The notes: generated by a model not told the origin, from the letters alone. A stretch of DNA of 64,000 bases from an uncultured Oscillospiraceae bacterium (GCA_934466475.1 CAKSLI010000005.1:1-64000); one strand, 5' to 3'; shown: positions 16,391-25,077, counted from the first letter of the stretch. Numbers and translations are program-made.

Positions 16391-16795
16391 TTATAAAGAT
16401 ATGTTTTTAATTTGTATTATTATATTCCCAGTGCTTTTCGAGATCTCCTCAGCCACCGCCCTATCCGCCGGACACCACTCGAACTCCGTAAGCTCCTCCG
16501 GTAATACCCACCGCATTTCCTCGTGAACGGAAAGCTCCGGCTCACCGGAAACTATCTCAGCTTCAATAAACACGAACGAAAGTTCCCCGCAAACACTGCG
16601 GCGGTACTCGCGAAGCGGCTTTATTTCAACATTCAGTTCCTCGCGGAGTTCGCGTGTAAGGCACTCAAACGGAGTTTCCCCCGGCTCGGTCTTTCCGCCG
16701 GGGAATTCCCACAGATGTGCGCAGGAGCCTTCTGCACGGCGGCAGATCAGTATTTTCCCATTGCGGCGAATTATCGCGGCTGTAACTTCTCTCAT
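16391..16795 (-). CDS. NUDIX hydrolase (MutT-like)
   Basis: 134 residues with a complete NUDIX box: GGKTEPGETPFECLTRELREEL, preceded by ICRRAEGSCAHLWEFPGG as in MutT-type (deoxy)nucleoside triphosphate pyrophosphohydrolases. Its ATG shares one base with the stop codon of the helicase upstream (TAATG), so the two are translationally coupled. NUDIX genes are often found beside DUF3427 helicases. It probably hydrolyses a modified nucleotide, or the product of a partner enzyme; the substrate is not visible. Confidence 0.88.
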   Translation of the reverse strand: MREVTAAIIRRNGKILICRRAEGSCAHLWEFPGGKTEPGETPFECLTRELREELNVEIKPLREYRRSVCGELSFVFIEAEIVSGEPELSVHEEMRWVLPEELTEFEWCPADRAVAEEISKSTGNIIIQIKNISL

Positions 16796-19700
16796 TATCC
16801 CACCACCAATTTATTAGTCTTTCTGAGGTACTTCGCCGGAATCGGCTCGTGCAGTTTCCATGTAATATTCATCGGTTTTGAGCCAGTGACCGACAGAAAA
16901 TCCGCAAGCCCCAGGAACGTATACGGCGTCGCACCGAGCTTTCCGCTCTTGAATTCCCGAACGAACAGCAGTTCACGCACGCCCATGCTGCGGTGATTCA
17001 TGTACCGCTGACCGGTCGTGCTGCTCTGCGAAGTCGTGCTCTGGCTCTGCCAGTGGAACAGCACTTCATTTATCGAGTAATCCTCGTACATCGTCGTCGG
17101 AGAGTAGTCCTTTTCCGCCTTGTTCAGCGTTACGAAATGCACGTCCGTTTTCTTGTCCGGGAGGTATTTCGTGCCCTCGCGCACCGTGCTTGGCTTCATG
17201 AAATCCAGCGCCGCAAGTATCTGGTCGCGGGAGTAGGTGCAGTGCAGATCAAGCGGACACTCAAATTCTAAATCGACCGGAGCGTCCACGAAGTCGATAC
17301 GGTCGTAATTGTAATACAGCACGTCCAGAATCTCACCGAGAAGCACCGGACAGGCCGCCAGCCTGCGGAATCCCTCCAGCATATCTGAAAAGCCGCATTC
17401 CTGCCACGTTTTCTGCCAGATAGTAAATTGCAGCATTGTCAGCATACGAAGCTGCAACGGCGAGAAATCGTCTTCGCTGCGCGCTGAAATCTCCGGCAGA
17501 TTATCCACCAGAAATTCGATCCACCTGCGTGAATCTATCGCGGAAATCCTCGGCAGCGCCTTTGTCACGATATCCTCCAGCGGCTCGGAGAAATCATCCC
17601 TTGCGCCAGCCATTACGCACAGCCTTGAAAAGCTGAATTTTGTCGCATAAATCGCGGAGATATCAAGACTGTAACAGGTCAGAAAATTCTCCAGATTGAG
17701 CGATTTTCCGGTGTCCTCGGTGAACGTTGCGAGCTTCTGAACTATCGCATTTCTGTTGCCAAGGGAGCGCTTGATATTGTCAAGAATGTACTCCGCAGCC
17801 CTCTTTTCAAGCTGTAAATAACAGCCTTTCGGAAGCGCCACAAAGCCGTTCTTTATCTCGCCCTGAACCGAACGCGAGCTGTCCGAAAGCAGCGCGCGGA
17901 ACTTCTCCTCGAAACGGTATTTCTTGTTTGCCTGCCCGATGAAATCAAGCACGGTCAGACATTCCTTGCCGTCATACAGACGCAATCCACGGCCAAGCTG
18001 CTGCAAAAATACCGTCAGGGATTCCGTAGGTCGCAGGAACATGATCGTATTTATCGCCGGAATATCCACGCCCTCGTTAAACAGGTCAACCGTGAAAATA
18101 AACCGCAGTTCGCCGTCCGAAAGCCGCTTGCTGACGCTGCGGCGAAATTCGTTGTCGCTGTCCGCAGTAAGGCACTCGGAGGCAATTCCGGCTTCGTTAA
18201 ACTTGTCCGACATATAGCGTGCGTGTTCCTTGCTGACGCAGAATCCCAGCCCCTTAACGCCGTCCATATCGGTGACGTATTTCCGGAGCTGTTTCAGTAT
18301 CAGGAATACCCGCATATCGTTGCCGGTGTACACCTTTGAAAGTGCGGAACGCTCATAACCTCCGCGGTTCCATTTAACGTCCGAAAGGTCAACGCTGTCC
18401 GAAATCCCGAAGTACTGGAACGGGCAAAGCAGCTTCCTGTCGATGGCTTCGGGAAGCCGTATTTCAGCGGCAATTCTGTTGTCGAACCAGCGCAGAATAT
18501 TCTCGCCGTCCATACGTTCAGGCGTTGCGGTAAGTCCCAGCAGAATACGCGGCTTGAAGTAATTCAGGAGCTGCTGATATGTAGGCGCAGCGGCATGGTG
18601 GAACTCGTCTACGATGATGAAATCATAGAAATCCTCGCTGACAGCTTCGGTGAGCGCACGGGAGTTCAGAGTCTGCACCGAAACAAACAGATTATCCATC
18701 GACTTCGGACTGTATTCGCCAACGAACAGCTCGCCGAAATTCGGGTCGTGAAGTACTCCACGGAAGCATTTTATGCTCTGTTCAAGGATCTCCTTACGGT
18801 GCGCCACGAACAGCAGGCGACAGGGCTTGCCTGCGTTTTCGCTGCGGAATCTGCGATAATCGAACGCGGAAATTACAGTCTTGCCTGTACCGGTAGCGGC
18901 AACGACAAGATTGCGGAAATGCCCGCGGATATCACGCTCGGCTTTCAGGCGGTCGAGTATCTCCTGCTGATAGGGATAGGGGTTGATGTCAAAGAGGTAA
19001 TCCGCTGTTTCGCCGCTGTATTTTTCGGCTGAAAGCGCCTGCGAAAGCTTCTGAACATCGTTCTCGGAATAGGGCGCAAATTCGTGGCTGTTCCAGTAGC
19101 TTTCAAAAGTTGCGCTGATTTTGTCGAGGGTGGAGGGCTGGTCGTGCGCGGTGATTTTTAGGTTCCATTCAAGACCGCTTGAAATAGCGGCATTCGAGAG
19201 ATTTGACGAGCCGACATAAGCAGTGCTGAATCCGGTTTCACGCCAGAAAACATAGGCTTTCGCGTGGAGCCTTGTGCGCTTTGTGTCGTAGGAGATTCGT
19301 ATCTCCGTATTCGGGAGTTTTCGCAGTTCTTCGACTGCTTTAACGTCGGTCGCGCCCATGTATGAGGTCGTGATGACGCGCAGCTTTCCGCCGCGCTGTG
19401 TGAACTCCGAAAGTTCGTCGATGATGAGCCGCAGACCGCTCCACTTCACGAATGAGACCAGCATATCCACGCGGTCAGCGGACTGTATTTCCTTTTTCAG
19501 CTCGCTCATCATGCTCGGCTCGTGGATAGATCCGGTGAACAGGGAGCTTGCCGCAAGCGAGGTTTCCGGACGTACCGGGGAAAACTCGCCGGTTACAGCA
19601 GTGAGCGTGTTCTTCTTTTCGGCTACTGCAAGGAGCTGCTCGGCGCGTTCAGCAACGGACATTCCGTCAAAATCGCTGTCTCCGGTAACATCGGCGATGG

Positions 19701-19920
19701 CTGAAACTATCCTGTTCGCAAGCGAAAGCTGCCCCGAAATATCGTCGGAGCTCACCTGTCGGAGTCCCTTTTCCACCAGTTCACCGATATAGTGCGAGAG
19801 TATCTGCGGAGCCTCGGCGCCGTCCAGTTTTCCGGTGCTTGCTGCGATATCGTCAGAGCGCTCCAGCTCACGGTCGAGTGACTTGTTTATGACCTGCTCG
19901 TATAATCCACGTTTCAGCAT
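16795..19920 (-). CDS. PLD-nuclease/DEAD-box helicase fusion with DUF3427
   Basis: 1041 residues. An N-terminal phospholipase-D-like nuclease domain carries the HxK-type motif in RLHAKAYVFW (about residue 215) and GSSNLSNAAI. A superfamily 2 helicase core follows with VAATGTGKT (about 340), DEFHH (about 438), GLTATPERMDG and QQLGRGLR. The C-terminal third is the DUF3427 region. ATG 19920 is chosen because AGGGG lies 8 bases upstream; a GTG three codons earlier overlaps that site. Proteins of this architecture plus a NUDIX partner recur in defence islands. Likely role: ATP-driven DNA handling with nuclease cutting of foreign DNA (inference). Confidence 0.88.
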   Translation of the reverse strand: MLKRGLYEQVINKSLDRELERSDDIAASTGKLDGAEAPQILSHYIGELVEKGLRQVSSDDISGQLSLANRIVSAIADVTGDSDFDGMSVAERAEQLLAVAEKKNTLTAVTGEFSPVRPETSLAASSLFTGSIHEPSMMSELKKEIQSADRVDMLVSFVKWSGLRLIIDELSEFTQRGGKLRVITTSYMGATDVKAVEELRKLPNTEIRISYDTKRTRLHAKAYVFWRETGFSTAYVGSSNLSNAAISSGLEWNLKITAHDQPSTLDKISATFESYWNSHEFAPYSENDVQKLSQALSAEKYSGETADYLFDINPYPYQQEILDRLKAERDIRGHFRNLVVAATGTGKTVISAFDYRRFRSENAGKPCRLLFVAHRKEILEQSIKCFRGVLHDPNFGELFVGEYSPKSMDNLFVSVQTLNSRALTEAVSEDFYDFIIVDEFHHAAAPTYQQLLNYFKPRILLGLTATPERMDGENILRWFDNRIAAEIRLPEAIDRKLLCPFQYFGISDSVDLSDVKWNRGGYERSALSKVYTGNDMRVFLILKQLRKYVTDMDGVKGLGFCVSKEHARYMSDKFNEAGIASECLTADSDNEFRRSVSKRLSDGELRFIFTVDLFNEGVDIPAINTIMFLRPTESLTVFLQQLGRGLRLYDGKECLTVLDFIGQANKKYRFEEKFRALLSDSSRSVQGEIKNGFVALPKGCYLQLEKRAAEYILDNIKRSLGNRNAIVQKLATFTEDTGKSLNLENFLTCYSLDISAIYATKFSFSRLCVMAGARDDFSEPLEDIVTKALPRISAIDSRRWIEFLVDNLPEISARSEDDFSPLQLRMLTMLQFTIWQKTWQECGFSDMLEGFRRLAACPVLLGEILDVLYYNYDRIDFVDAPVDLEFECPLDLHCTYSRDQILAALDFMKPSTVREGTKYLPDKKTDVHFVTLNKAEKDYSPTTMYEDYSINEVLFHWQSQSTTSQSSTTGQRYMNHRSMGVRELLFVREFKSGKLGATPYTFLGLADFLSVTGSKPMNITWKLHEPIPAKYLRKTNKLVVG

Positions 19921-19947
19921 GATTTCCACCCCTTATCTTTGATAATC

Positions 19948-19977
19948 ATTGTACCACAATCTGACCGTATGTGTCAA
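19948..19977 (-). promoter_or_regulatory. Promoter of the helicase-NUDIX pair
   Basis: Minus-strand TTGACA (19972-19977), 18 bases, TACAAT (19948-19953), about 30 bases before the chosen start codon. Confidence 0.65.
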
Positions 19978-20095
19978 GGTGAATAGGGTATCATTTTTGG
20001 GACAGTTTTTTGTTGTCAATATCAATTTGTACATTGACATATTATTTTCGTGTAGCTGCGTAAGCTATCCGAATAATTTTCGGCACACAGAAATT

Positions 20096-20127
20096 TCCCC
20101 GAAGCGCAAATGCTTCGGGGATTTTTT
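20096..20127 (+). terminator. Strong hairpin with T run ahead of the DUF960 operon
   Basis: TCCCCGAAGC (20096-20105) pairs with GCTTCGGGGA (20112-20121), six-base loop, then TTTTTT. It is 22 bases before the DUF960 start, and no plus-strand gene precedes it. It may stop read-through from outside, or act as a leader attenuator. Confidence 0.7.
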
Positions 20128-20148
20128 GTGTACGGGAGAGGAGAAATT

Positions 20149-20436
20149 ATGTTTAACAATCAGCGTTATGTCACAAGAGGCATAACAAACACTGTACCGC
20201 TCGTCACCCAGATAATCCTCTGGGACTGCATTGACAGCGTGAAAGTCGAGCGGAAAGATTACCTGCAAGTCTTTAAGCTCGTAGCGAATGGCACAAATCA
20301 GCAGGTCACGCACAGTCAGGAAGAACCAGCCTATGTGCGCACATTCACATTCCCAATTGATGAACCCATCACGGCAAAAATCTTCGTCATTGATGACGAG
20401 ACACATTCCACCATGCTTTTGGCAGAAGAATATTGA
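20149..20436 (+). CDS. DUF960 family protein
   Basis: 95 residues. The start FNNQRYVTRGITNTVPLVTQIILWDCIDSV and the following DYLQVFKL fit the DUF960 family, small proteins of unknown function on Firmicutes mobile elements. ATG 20149 has GGGAGAGGAG upstream; a longer frame would begin inside the terminator hairpin and is rejected. The amidoligase gene begins 13 bases after its stop. The family's role is unknown; the fixed gene order suggests it acts with the amidoligase. Confidence 0.85.
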   Translation: MFNNQRYVTRGITNTVPLVTQIILWDCIDSVKVERKDYLQVFKLVANGTNQQVTHSQEEPAYVRTFTFPIDEPITAKIFVIDDETHSTMLLAEEY

Positions 20437-20449
20437 GGAGGAGCACACC

Positions 20450-21568
20450 ATGGACAACAACGAAAATACTCGCCCCGTTTGCGGCTGCTGCGGAGCAACG
20501 ATCGAAACCGATGATTACTACACATTTGAAGGCAGCATTTTATGCGATGACTGCTACCACAGCGAAACGGTTGTTTGCGAACACTGCGGCGACAGAATCT
20601 GGGCAGACGACAATGCTGGCTCTGACAGTATGCCGCTTTGCAACTCCTGCTACGACGATTATTACACGACCTGCGAGTGCTGTGGCAGAATCATTCACAG
20701 AGACTATGCCAACTACGACGATGAGGACGATTACGCCTATTGCGACAGGTGTTATGAGGAGCGCCAGCAGAGTTCTATACATGAATACAACTACAAGCCC
20801 GATCCCATCTTTTATGGCGACAGCAAGCGCTATTTCGGCGTGGAACTTGAGATTGATGAGGGCGGCAAGAACATCGACAACGCTGATACGCTTCTGGGTA
20901 TCGGCAACAGGATTGCGGAGCATATCTACATAAAATCTGACGGAAGTCTATCTGACGGTATGGAAATTGTAACACACCCCATGTCTCTGAAGTACCACAA
21001 GGACAAAATGCCTTGGGCAAAGATAACGAAATCCGCAATCCGTATGGATTATCGTAGCCACAAAACTTCGACTTGCGGATTACATATTCACGTCAACAGA
21101 ACAGCCTTCGGCAGTACCCGGGAAGCGCAGGATGAGTGCATTTCCCGGGTGCTTTATTTTGTGGAGCATCATTGGCTGGAGCTACTGAAATTCAGCCGCA
21201 GAACCGAGTACCAGATGAATCGCTGGGCTGCGAGGTACGGTTACAAGAACAGTCCGAAAGAGATTCTGGAGGACGCAAAGAAAGGTTGCAATGGTCGCTA
21301 TGCTTGCGTAAACATTACGAATTATCACACGATAGAATTTCGTATGTTCCGTGGCACGCTGAAATACAATACGCTGATCGCAACGCTGGAGCTTGTGGAC
21401 AAGATATGTGAGCTTGCAACCGACCTCACGGACACAGAACTGAAATCCGTAAGTTGGTCTGATTTCGTAGGCTCACTTGACGACAGCACTGAACCAGAGC
21501 TGATACCCTATCTCAAAGAGCGCCAGCTCTACATAAACACGCCTATTACGGCAGAGGAGGACGACTAA
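20450..21568 (+). CDS. Zinc-ribbon amidoligase (Amidoligase_2)
   Basis: 372 residues. The N-terminal 110 carry three treble-clef/LIM-like Cys clusters (CGCCGATI, CDDCYH, CEHCGD, CNSCYDD, CECCGR, CDRCYEE). The rest is the glutamine-synthetase-like amidoligase fold, with YFGVELEID, IKSDGSLSDGMEIVTHP and CGLHIHVNR as likely metal and ATP ligands. Known members are predicted to form amide or isopeptide bonds on peptides or proteins, often using ammonia from a glutamine amidotransferase; the next gene encodes just such a partner. ATG 20450 has GAGGAGGAG upstream. Substrate unknown. Confidence 0.88.
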   Translation: MDNNENTRPVCGCCGATIETDDYYTFEGSILCDDCYHSETVVCEHCGDRIWADDNAGSDSMPLCNSCYDDYYTTCECCGRIIHRDYANYDDEDDYAYCDRCYEERQQSSIHEYNYKPDPIFYGDSKRYFGVELEIDEGGKNIDNADTLLGIGNRIAEHIYIKSDGSLSDGMEIVTHPMSLKYHKDKMPWAKITKSAIRMDYRSHKTSTCGLHIHVNRTAFGSTREAQDECISRVLYFVEHHWLELLKFSRRTEYQMNRWAARYGYKNSPKEILEDAKKGCNGRYACVNITNYHTIEFRMFRGTLKYNTLIATLELVDKICELATDLTDTELKSVSWSDFVGSLDDSTEPELIPYLKERQLYINTPITAEEDD

Positions 21569-21569
21569 T

Positions 21570-22370
21570 ATGTGTGCAATATTCGGTTCGATAGACTATA
21601 ATCATACTATAAATGCGAAGCAGCGTGAGAAGCTGCTACGTGTTCTTTCCGAGGAATGCGAGGAACGCGGAACCGATGCTACCGGCTATGCATTCAACCA
21701 CAAAGGCGTACTTCATAATGATGTGAGGTTACGCAAGCAGATGTCGCTACCGGGTACGCCCGTAAAGACGGATAGCTACATAGCAGTGCAGCTTCTGGAA
21801 CAGCAGAAAACCCTCGACATACAGTCCATTTCTGAAATGGCTGAACTTGTCGAGGGTTCTTTTGTGTTTACGGTTCTGGACGAGCACAACAATGTGTATT
21901 TCGTCAAAGGAGACAATCCGTTAGCGCTGTACCATTACGATACCTGCGGACTGTATGTCTATGCCAGCACGGAAGCGATTCTCGACCGAGCACGTACACG
22001 CCTTGGAATTATCAGTATTGAGCACCAGAAAATTAATACGTCATGCGGTGATATTCTGAAAATCGACAGCACGGGAGCCATGGAACAGGGCATGTTCGAC
22101 ACAACCAACCTGATGATGTATGATTACCGTTACTTCCGACGTGACTGGTGGAATGTTCCGGAATCATGCGAGAGCGAACCGCAGGACGTAAAGCAACTCA
22201 AAGACTTCGCAAGCTCCATCGGCGTATCCCGGGAGGACATTGACCTGCTTCTAAGCTATGGTTATTTTGTAGAGGAAATTGAAGAAATGCTGTACCAGCC
22301 CGGTGTAATCGAGGAGGCATTATGCGAAATCCTGAATGAGTGTGCATACGACTACTGCGGAGAGTTCTGA
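21570..22370 (+). CDS. Class II glutamine amidotransferase-like protein, probably defective
   Basis: 266 residues. Removal of Met1 would expose Cys2 (MCAIFGSI) as the N-terminal nucleophile, and ERGTDATGYAF and VKGDNPLALYHY fit the family. However, GTDATGYAFN runs straight into HKGVLHND, where family members have about 50-60 residues carrying HTRxxT and NxHPF before HNGxxxND. Also Lys replaces the oxyanion Asn of HNG. The frame is intact, so this reads as an in-frame internal deletion that should cripple glutamine hydrolysis. It starts one base after the amidoligase stop. Confidence 0.75.
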   Translation: MCAIFGSIDYNHTINAKQREKLLRVLSEECEERGTDATGYAFNHKGVLHNDVRLRKQMSLPGTPVKTDSYIAVQLLEQQKTLDIQSISEMAELVEGSFVFTVLDEHNNVYFVKGDNPLALYHYDTCGLYVYASTEAILDRARTRLGIISIEHQKINTSCGDILKIDSTGAMEQGMFDTTNLMMYDYRYFRRDWWNVPESCESEPQDVKQLKDFASSIGVSREDIDLLLSYGYFVEEIEEMLYQPGVIEEALCEILNECAYDYCGEF

Positions 22371-22404
22371 GCGTTCGGAAATCTCACCCACATTGCGGAC
22401 ATAT

Positions 22405-22456
22405 CCGGAAAGCGCCGAACCGATATTTGCGAACGCAGAATCACGGTGCTTTCCGG
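22405..22456. promoter_or_regulatory. Inverted repeat ahead of the resolvase, possible res site
   Basis: CCGGAAAGCGCC (22405-22416) faces GGTGCTTTCCGG (22445-22456) with one wobble pair. It lies 37 bases upstream of the serine resolvase start, where resolution sites or resolvase operators usually lie. Confidence 0.4.
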
Positions 22457-22492
22457 TTTCCGCAAAAGTATACTTTATCGAACGGAGGTTGT

Positions 22493-23092
22493 ATGGGAAG
22501 AACATACGGATACGCCAGGGTTTCCAGCACGGAGCAGAATCTCGACCGACAGATCGAGGCGCTTCTCGAATACGGCGTTGAGGAACGTGACATCGTTACG
22601 GACAAGCAGTCCGGAAAGGATTTTCAGCGCAAAGGCTACCTTGCATTGAAGAACCAGATGCTCCGCCCCGGCGACACGCTGGTAATCAAGGAGATGGACA
22701 GGCTCGGCAGGGATTACGGCGCAATCAAGGACGAGTGGCTCGACATTCAGCGCATGGGCGTGGACATTGTGATAATTGACACGCCCATTCTGAATACGAA
22801 AGAGAAATCCGACCTTGAAAAGAACCTGATTTGCAGCATTGTCTTTGAGCTGCTGGCTTACACCGCCGAAAAGGAACGTCGTAAAATACGCACCCGTCAG
22901 TCTGAGGGAATCAAGCTTGCGCTCGACAAAGGCGTGAAATTCGGAAGACCTGAAACAACGCTCCCCGACAATTACGCCGAGGTGATTGAATTGTGGCAGT
23001 CTGGCAGCATTACAGCTGTGGAGGCGATGAAACGCCTTGACATGAAAAAGACCACATTCTACAAACTGGCTCGCAGGCTGACGAACAAATGA
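22493..23092 (+). CDS. Serine resolvase/invertase
   Basis: 199 residues. The resolvase catalytic domain has YARVSSTEQNLDRQ with the active serine near position 11, KEMDRLGRDY and EKERRKIRTRQSEGI. A C-terminal helix-turn-helix follows (GSITAVEAMKRLDMKKTTFYKLARR). ATG 22493 is set by CGGAGGTT just upstream. It is the last gene of the DUF960-amidoligase cargo set and ends at a strong terminator. Likely resolves element dimers or inverts a segment. Confidence 0.92.
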   Translation: MGRTYGYARVSSTEQNLDRQIEALLEYGVEERDIVTDKQSGKDFQRKGYLALKNQMLRPGDTLVIKEMDRLGRDYGAIKDEWLDIQRMGVDIVIIDTPILNTKEKSDLEKNLICSIVFELLAYTAEKERRKIRTRQSEGIKLALDKGVKFGRPETTLPDNYAEVIELWQSGSITAVEAMKRLDMKKTTFYKLARRLTNK

Positions 23093-23128
23093 TTATCAGC
23101 GGTGCGAGCCGCTTTTATATAGATCGAC

Positions 23129-23158
23129 CGGTGCTTCGTATATGGAGCACCGATTTTT
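23129..23158. terminator. Terminator between convergent genes
   Basis: CGGTGCT (23129-23135) and AGCACCG (23146-23152) followed by ATTTTTGA, after the resolvase. The antitoxin gene converges from the other side. Confidence 0.75.
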
Positions 23159-23164
23159 GATATA

Positions 23165-23407
23165 TCATTTCGCAAGCGCCTTGTAAGCTTCAAGATTTTT
23201 TGCAATCAGCCTGCGGGAAATAGCCTCAACATCGTCATCGGGAGCGGTCTGCAGCTTTTCCGCTTCTGGGAATTCCATAATGATGTAGCGCGGAACATTG
23301 TTCTTCAGAATGATCGCAGAGCCGTTCTCGTCAACTATCCGTGCTACTCTGGAAAAGTTCTGGTTAGCTTCTGTTATGGAAACAAGGGTGTTTGTGTTTA
23401 CTGTCAT
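23165..23407 (-). CDS. Phd/YefM-family antitoxin without a visible toxin
   Basis: 80 residues: VSITEANQNFSRVARIVDENGSAIILKNNVPRYIIMEF is the Phd/YefM DNA-binding fold, and the acidic tail would bind a Doc or YoeB toxin. GAGGAGG lies before ATG and a full promoter is at 23442-23470. No toxin frame lies on either side: downstream is a terminator, and upstream is a 195-base gap. It is an orphan antitoxin or a stand-alone repressor. Confidence 0.85.
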   Translation of the reverse strand: MTVNTNTLVSITEANQNFSRVARIVDENGSAIILKNNVPRYIIMEFPEAEKLQTAPDDDVEAISRRLIAKNLEAYKALAK

Positions 23408-23441
23408 GGTTCATTCCTCCTCAAATATCTTTCTTGATACT

Positions 23442-23470
23442 ATTATACCACATTTATAGGAGAAATTCAA
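23442..23470 (-). promoter_or_regulatory. Promoter of the orphan antitoxin
   Basis: Minus-strand TTGAAT (23465-23470), 17 bases, TATAAT (23442-23447), about 35 bases before the start codon. Confidence 0.75.
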
Positions 23471-23526
23471 CCTATTCTAATTAATTATATGCTTTAATTG
23501 TATTTGTGCATGACCTTTTCTTTCTG

Positions 23527-23563
23527 CCTTTCCCTTATATTATAGCGAAAAATAAGGGAAAGG
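23527..23563. repeat. Perfect 12-bp inverted repeat near the HTH gene
   Basis: CCTTTCCCTTAT (23527-23538) and ATAAGGGAAAGG (23552-23563), with a further half site TAAGGGAA near 23574. It lies downstream of the excisionase-like gene and may bind that protein or a recombinase. Confidence 0.45.
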
Positions 23564-23602
23564 TCAATGGGCTAAGGGAATATATTCATTTCCGAATCTT
23601 CA

Positions 23603-23785
23603 TTATTCCTTGTCGCTTTCCTCGCTTTTCCTGATGTACTCATTCAGTGCGGCTTCTGTTATCTTCCAGCGCTTCCCTGTGCGGAATGCTTTAATCTTCT
23701 TCTCCGTTACGAGCTTGTACGCCTGGTTTCTTCCTATACGGAGCCTGTCTTGTAATTCGTCTATTGTCAGGATTTTTTCGTCCAC
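23603..23785 (-). CDS. Excisionase-like HTH protein
   Basis: 60 residues, the whole length an HTH_17 winged helix: LTIDELQDRLRIGRNQAYKLVTEKKIKAFRTGKRWKITEAALNEYI. The start codon is GTG at 23785 with AGGAGG eight bases upstream. Such proteins act as recombination directionality factors or small regulators. It is divergent from the Rep-like gene at 24023; no tyrosine integrase accompanies it, so its element looks incomplete. Confidence 0.85.
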   Translation of the reverse strand: MDEKILTIDELQDRLRIGRNQAYKLVTEKKIKAFRTGKRWKITEAALNEYIRKSEESDKE

Positions 23786-24022
23786 GGCTTTCGCCTCCTC
23801 GCCAAAATGTATTTACAAAAATGTTTGCGCCGGCGACAGAAAATAAGATTATATAATTCACAAACAGTTTAGTAAATATCATAAAGGAGATACACTATTG
23901 TGTTAATATTGTACTCTATTGGTAACTTGGATAAATAGCATTGTAATGAGGTTTATTGGCATTAAATCAAATATAAAAAACGCAATAACCATACGCAACT
24001 ATAACTATTGGGAGGAAAAACT

Positions 24023-25048
24023 ATGAACTATTCAATTCACACCATCGGATTAAGAAAGAATTTCAAAAACCACATCGAATATCACAGAGCTGAAAAAGAA
24101 TTATTCAGCAAAGCCAGGGGCAGGTTTGGCGTGGAAACTAACACGAAAGGAAACGAACATTACGCATTCATTTTTCAGGGTAATGGAATCCGGGTGATTC
24201 TTAAAAAGACAAAAATCAGCGGATACTATGATTTTATCCTCAGCCTGAACGACCTTCTTGGAATAGAGGACAAGTCCCGGCTTATCGACCCACGGAATCT
24301 TAACGAAGCGCTTGACATTGCTGAAAGTATGCTGGTTCATGAGTTCGGCGAAGATTACGCTGTCAATACGCTTGAACTGTACCGTGTTGACCAGTGCATA
24401 AATGTTGACGTAGGTTCAGCAGATAACGTCAGTGAATACATAAATCTGATGTACCGCAGCGAGATGAAAAAGGGCTATGAGGTTTTAATAGATGATTCTC
24501 CGGATTTTGATTCCACCGGCAGTTTCACTGTCAGAAACAAAACCGAGGGACTGGAGGTCAGCTTCTACGATAAAAAGAAGGAGCTTGCCCAGCGGGACTG
24601 CGATTCGGAAATCGCCGAGGGAACTCTGCGCATTGAGCTGCGCATTCTGAGAAGAAAGTCGCTTGAAAAACAGACTCCCGGCTGCAATACCAACCGGGAA
24701 CGGGTAGCTTACTGCATGGCAGATAGCCGGGAAAAGATACTGGCTATGGCGCACAGCCTGCTTCTGGACGCCGATTATTATCCATATAAGAAAGCCTGCG
24801 CTAAGGTCAGGGCAAGCGTCAGAAACAAGAAGCTGAGAAGCCGTATGCTGGATATGCTCCGACTGGTAAGGAAGAAATCCAGCGTGAGAAAGGCAAAGGA
24901 AAAGATGTTTGAGCTTCACCCTAAGCTCAGGCATGAGTACTACAATAAGATGATCAAGGAGTTTGAGAGCATAGGGTTGAATGTCGTTACACTTAATAAG
25001 GACAGCGAGGTGAAATTCCTCCCGAGCCTTTTTGAGTATCTCAGGTAA
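24023..25048 (+). CDS. Replication-initiator-like protein of a small mobile element
   Basis: 341 residues. The segment LEVSFYDKKKEL ... GTLRIELRILRR resembles the Rep/G2P-type initiators of filamentous phages and small mobilisable elements, where a similar LR(I/F)E(V/L)R strand occurs. The N-terminal part (residues 55-140) may hold the nickase fold, but I cannot point to a sure HUH motif or catalytic Tyr. GGGAGG precedes ATG 24023; five upstream codons are ignored. Ends at a 10-bp hairpin. Family assignment is moderate. Confidence 0.5.
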   Translation: MNYSIHTIGLRKNFKNHIEYHRAEKELFSKARGRFGVETNTKGNEHYAFIFQGNGIRVILKKTKISGYYDFILSLNDLLGIEDKSRLIDPRNLNEALDIAESMLVHEFGEDYAVNTLELYRVDQCINVDVGSADNVSEYINLMYRSEMKKGYEVLIDDSPDFDSTGSFTVRNKTEGLEVSFYDKKKELAQRDCDSEIAEGTLRIELRILRRKSLEKQTPGCNTNRERVAYCMADSREKILAMAHSLLLDADYYPYKKACAKVRASVRNKKLRSRMLDMLRLVRKKSSVRKAKEKMFELHPKLRHEYYNKMIKEFESIGLNVVTLNKDSEVKFLPSLFEYLR

Positions 25049-25051
25049 AAG

Positions 25052-25077
25052 TGCGCCGTGGTTGATGCCACGGCGCA
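25052..25077 (+). terminator. Hairpin after the Rep-like gene
   Basis: TGCGCCGTGG (25052-25061) pairs perfectly with CCACGGCGCA (25068-25077). The T tract after it is poor. The rest of the 25049-25377 gap is AT-rich with no gene seen. Confidence 0.55.

Noticed and set aside
23408..23602. A toxin partner for the antitoxin
   Set aside because: No frame of toxin length with a ribosome site is present; the stretch is AT-rich with an inverted repeat.
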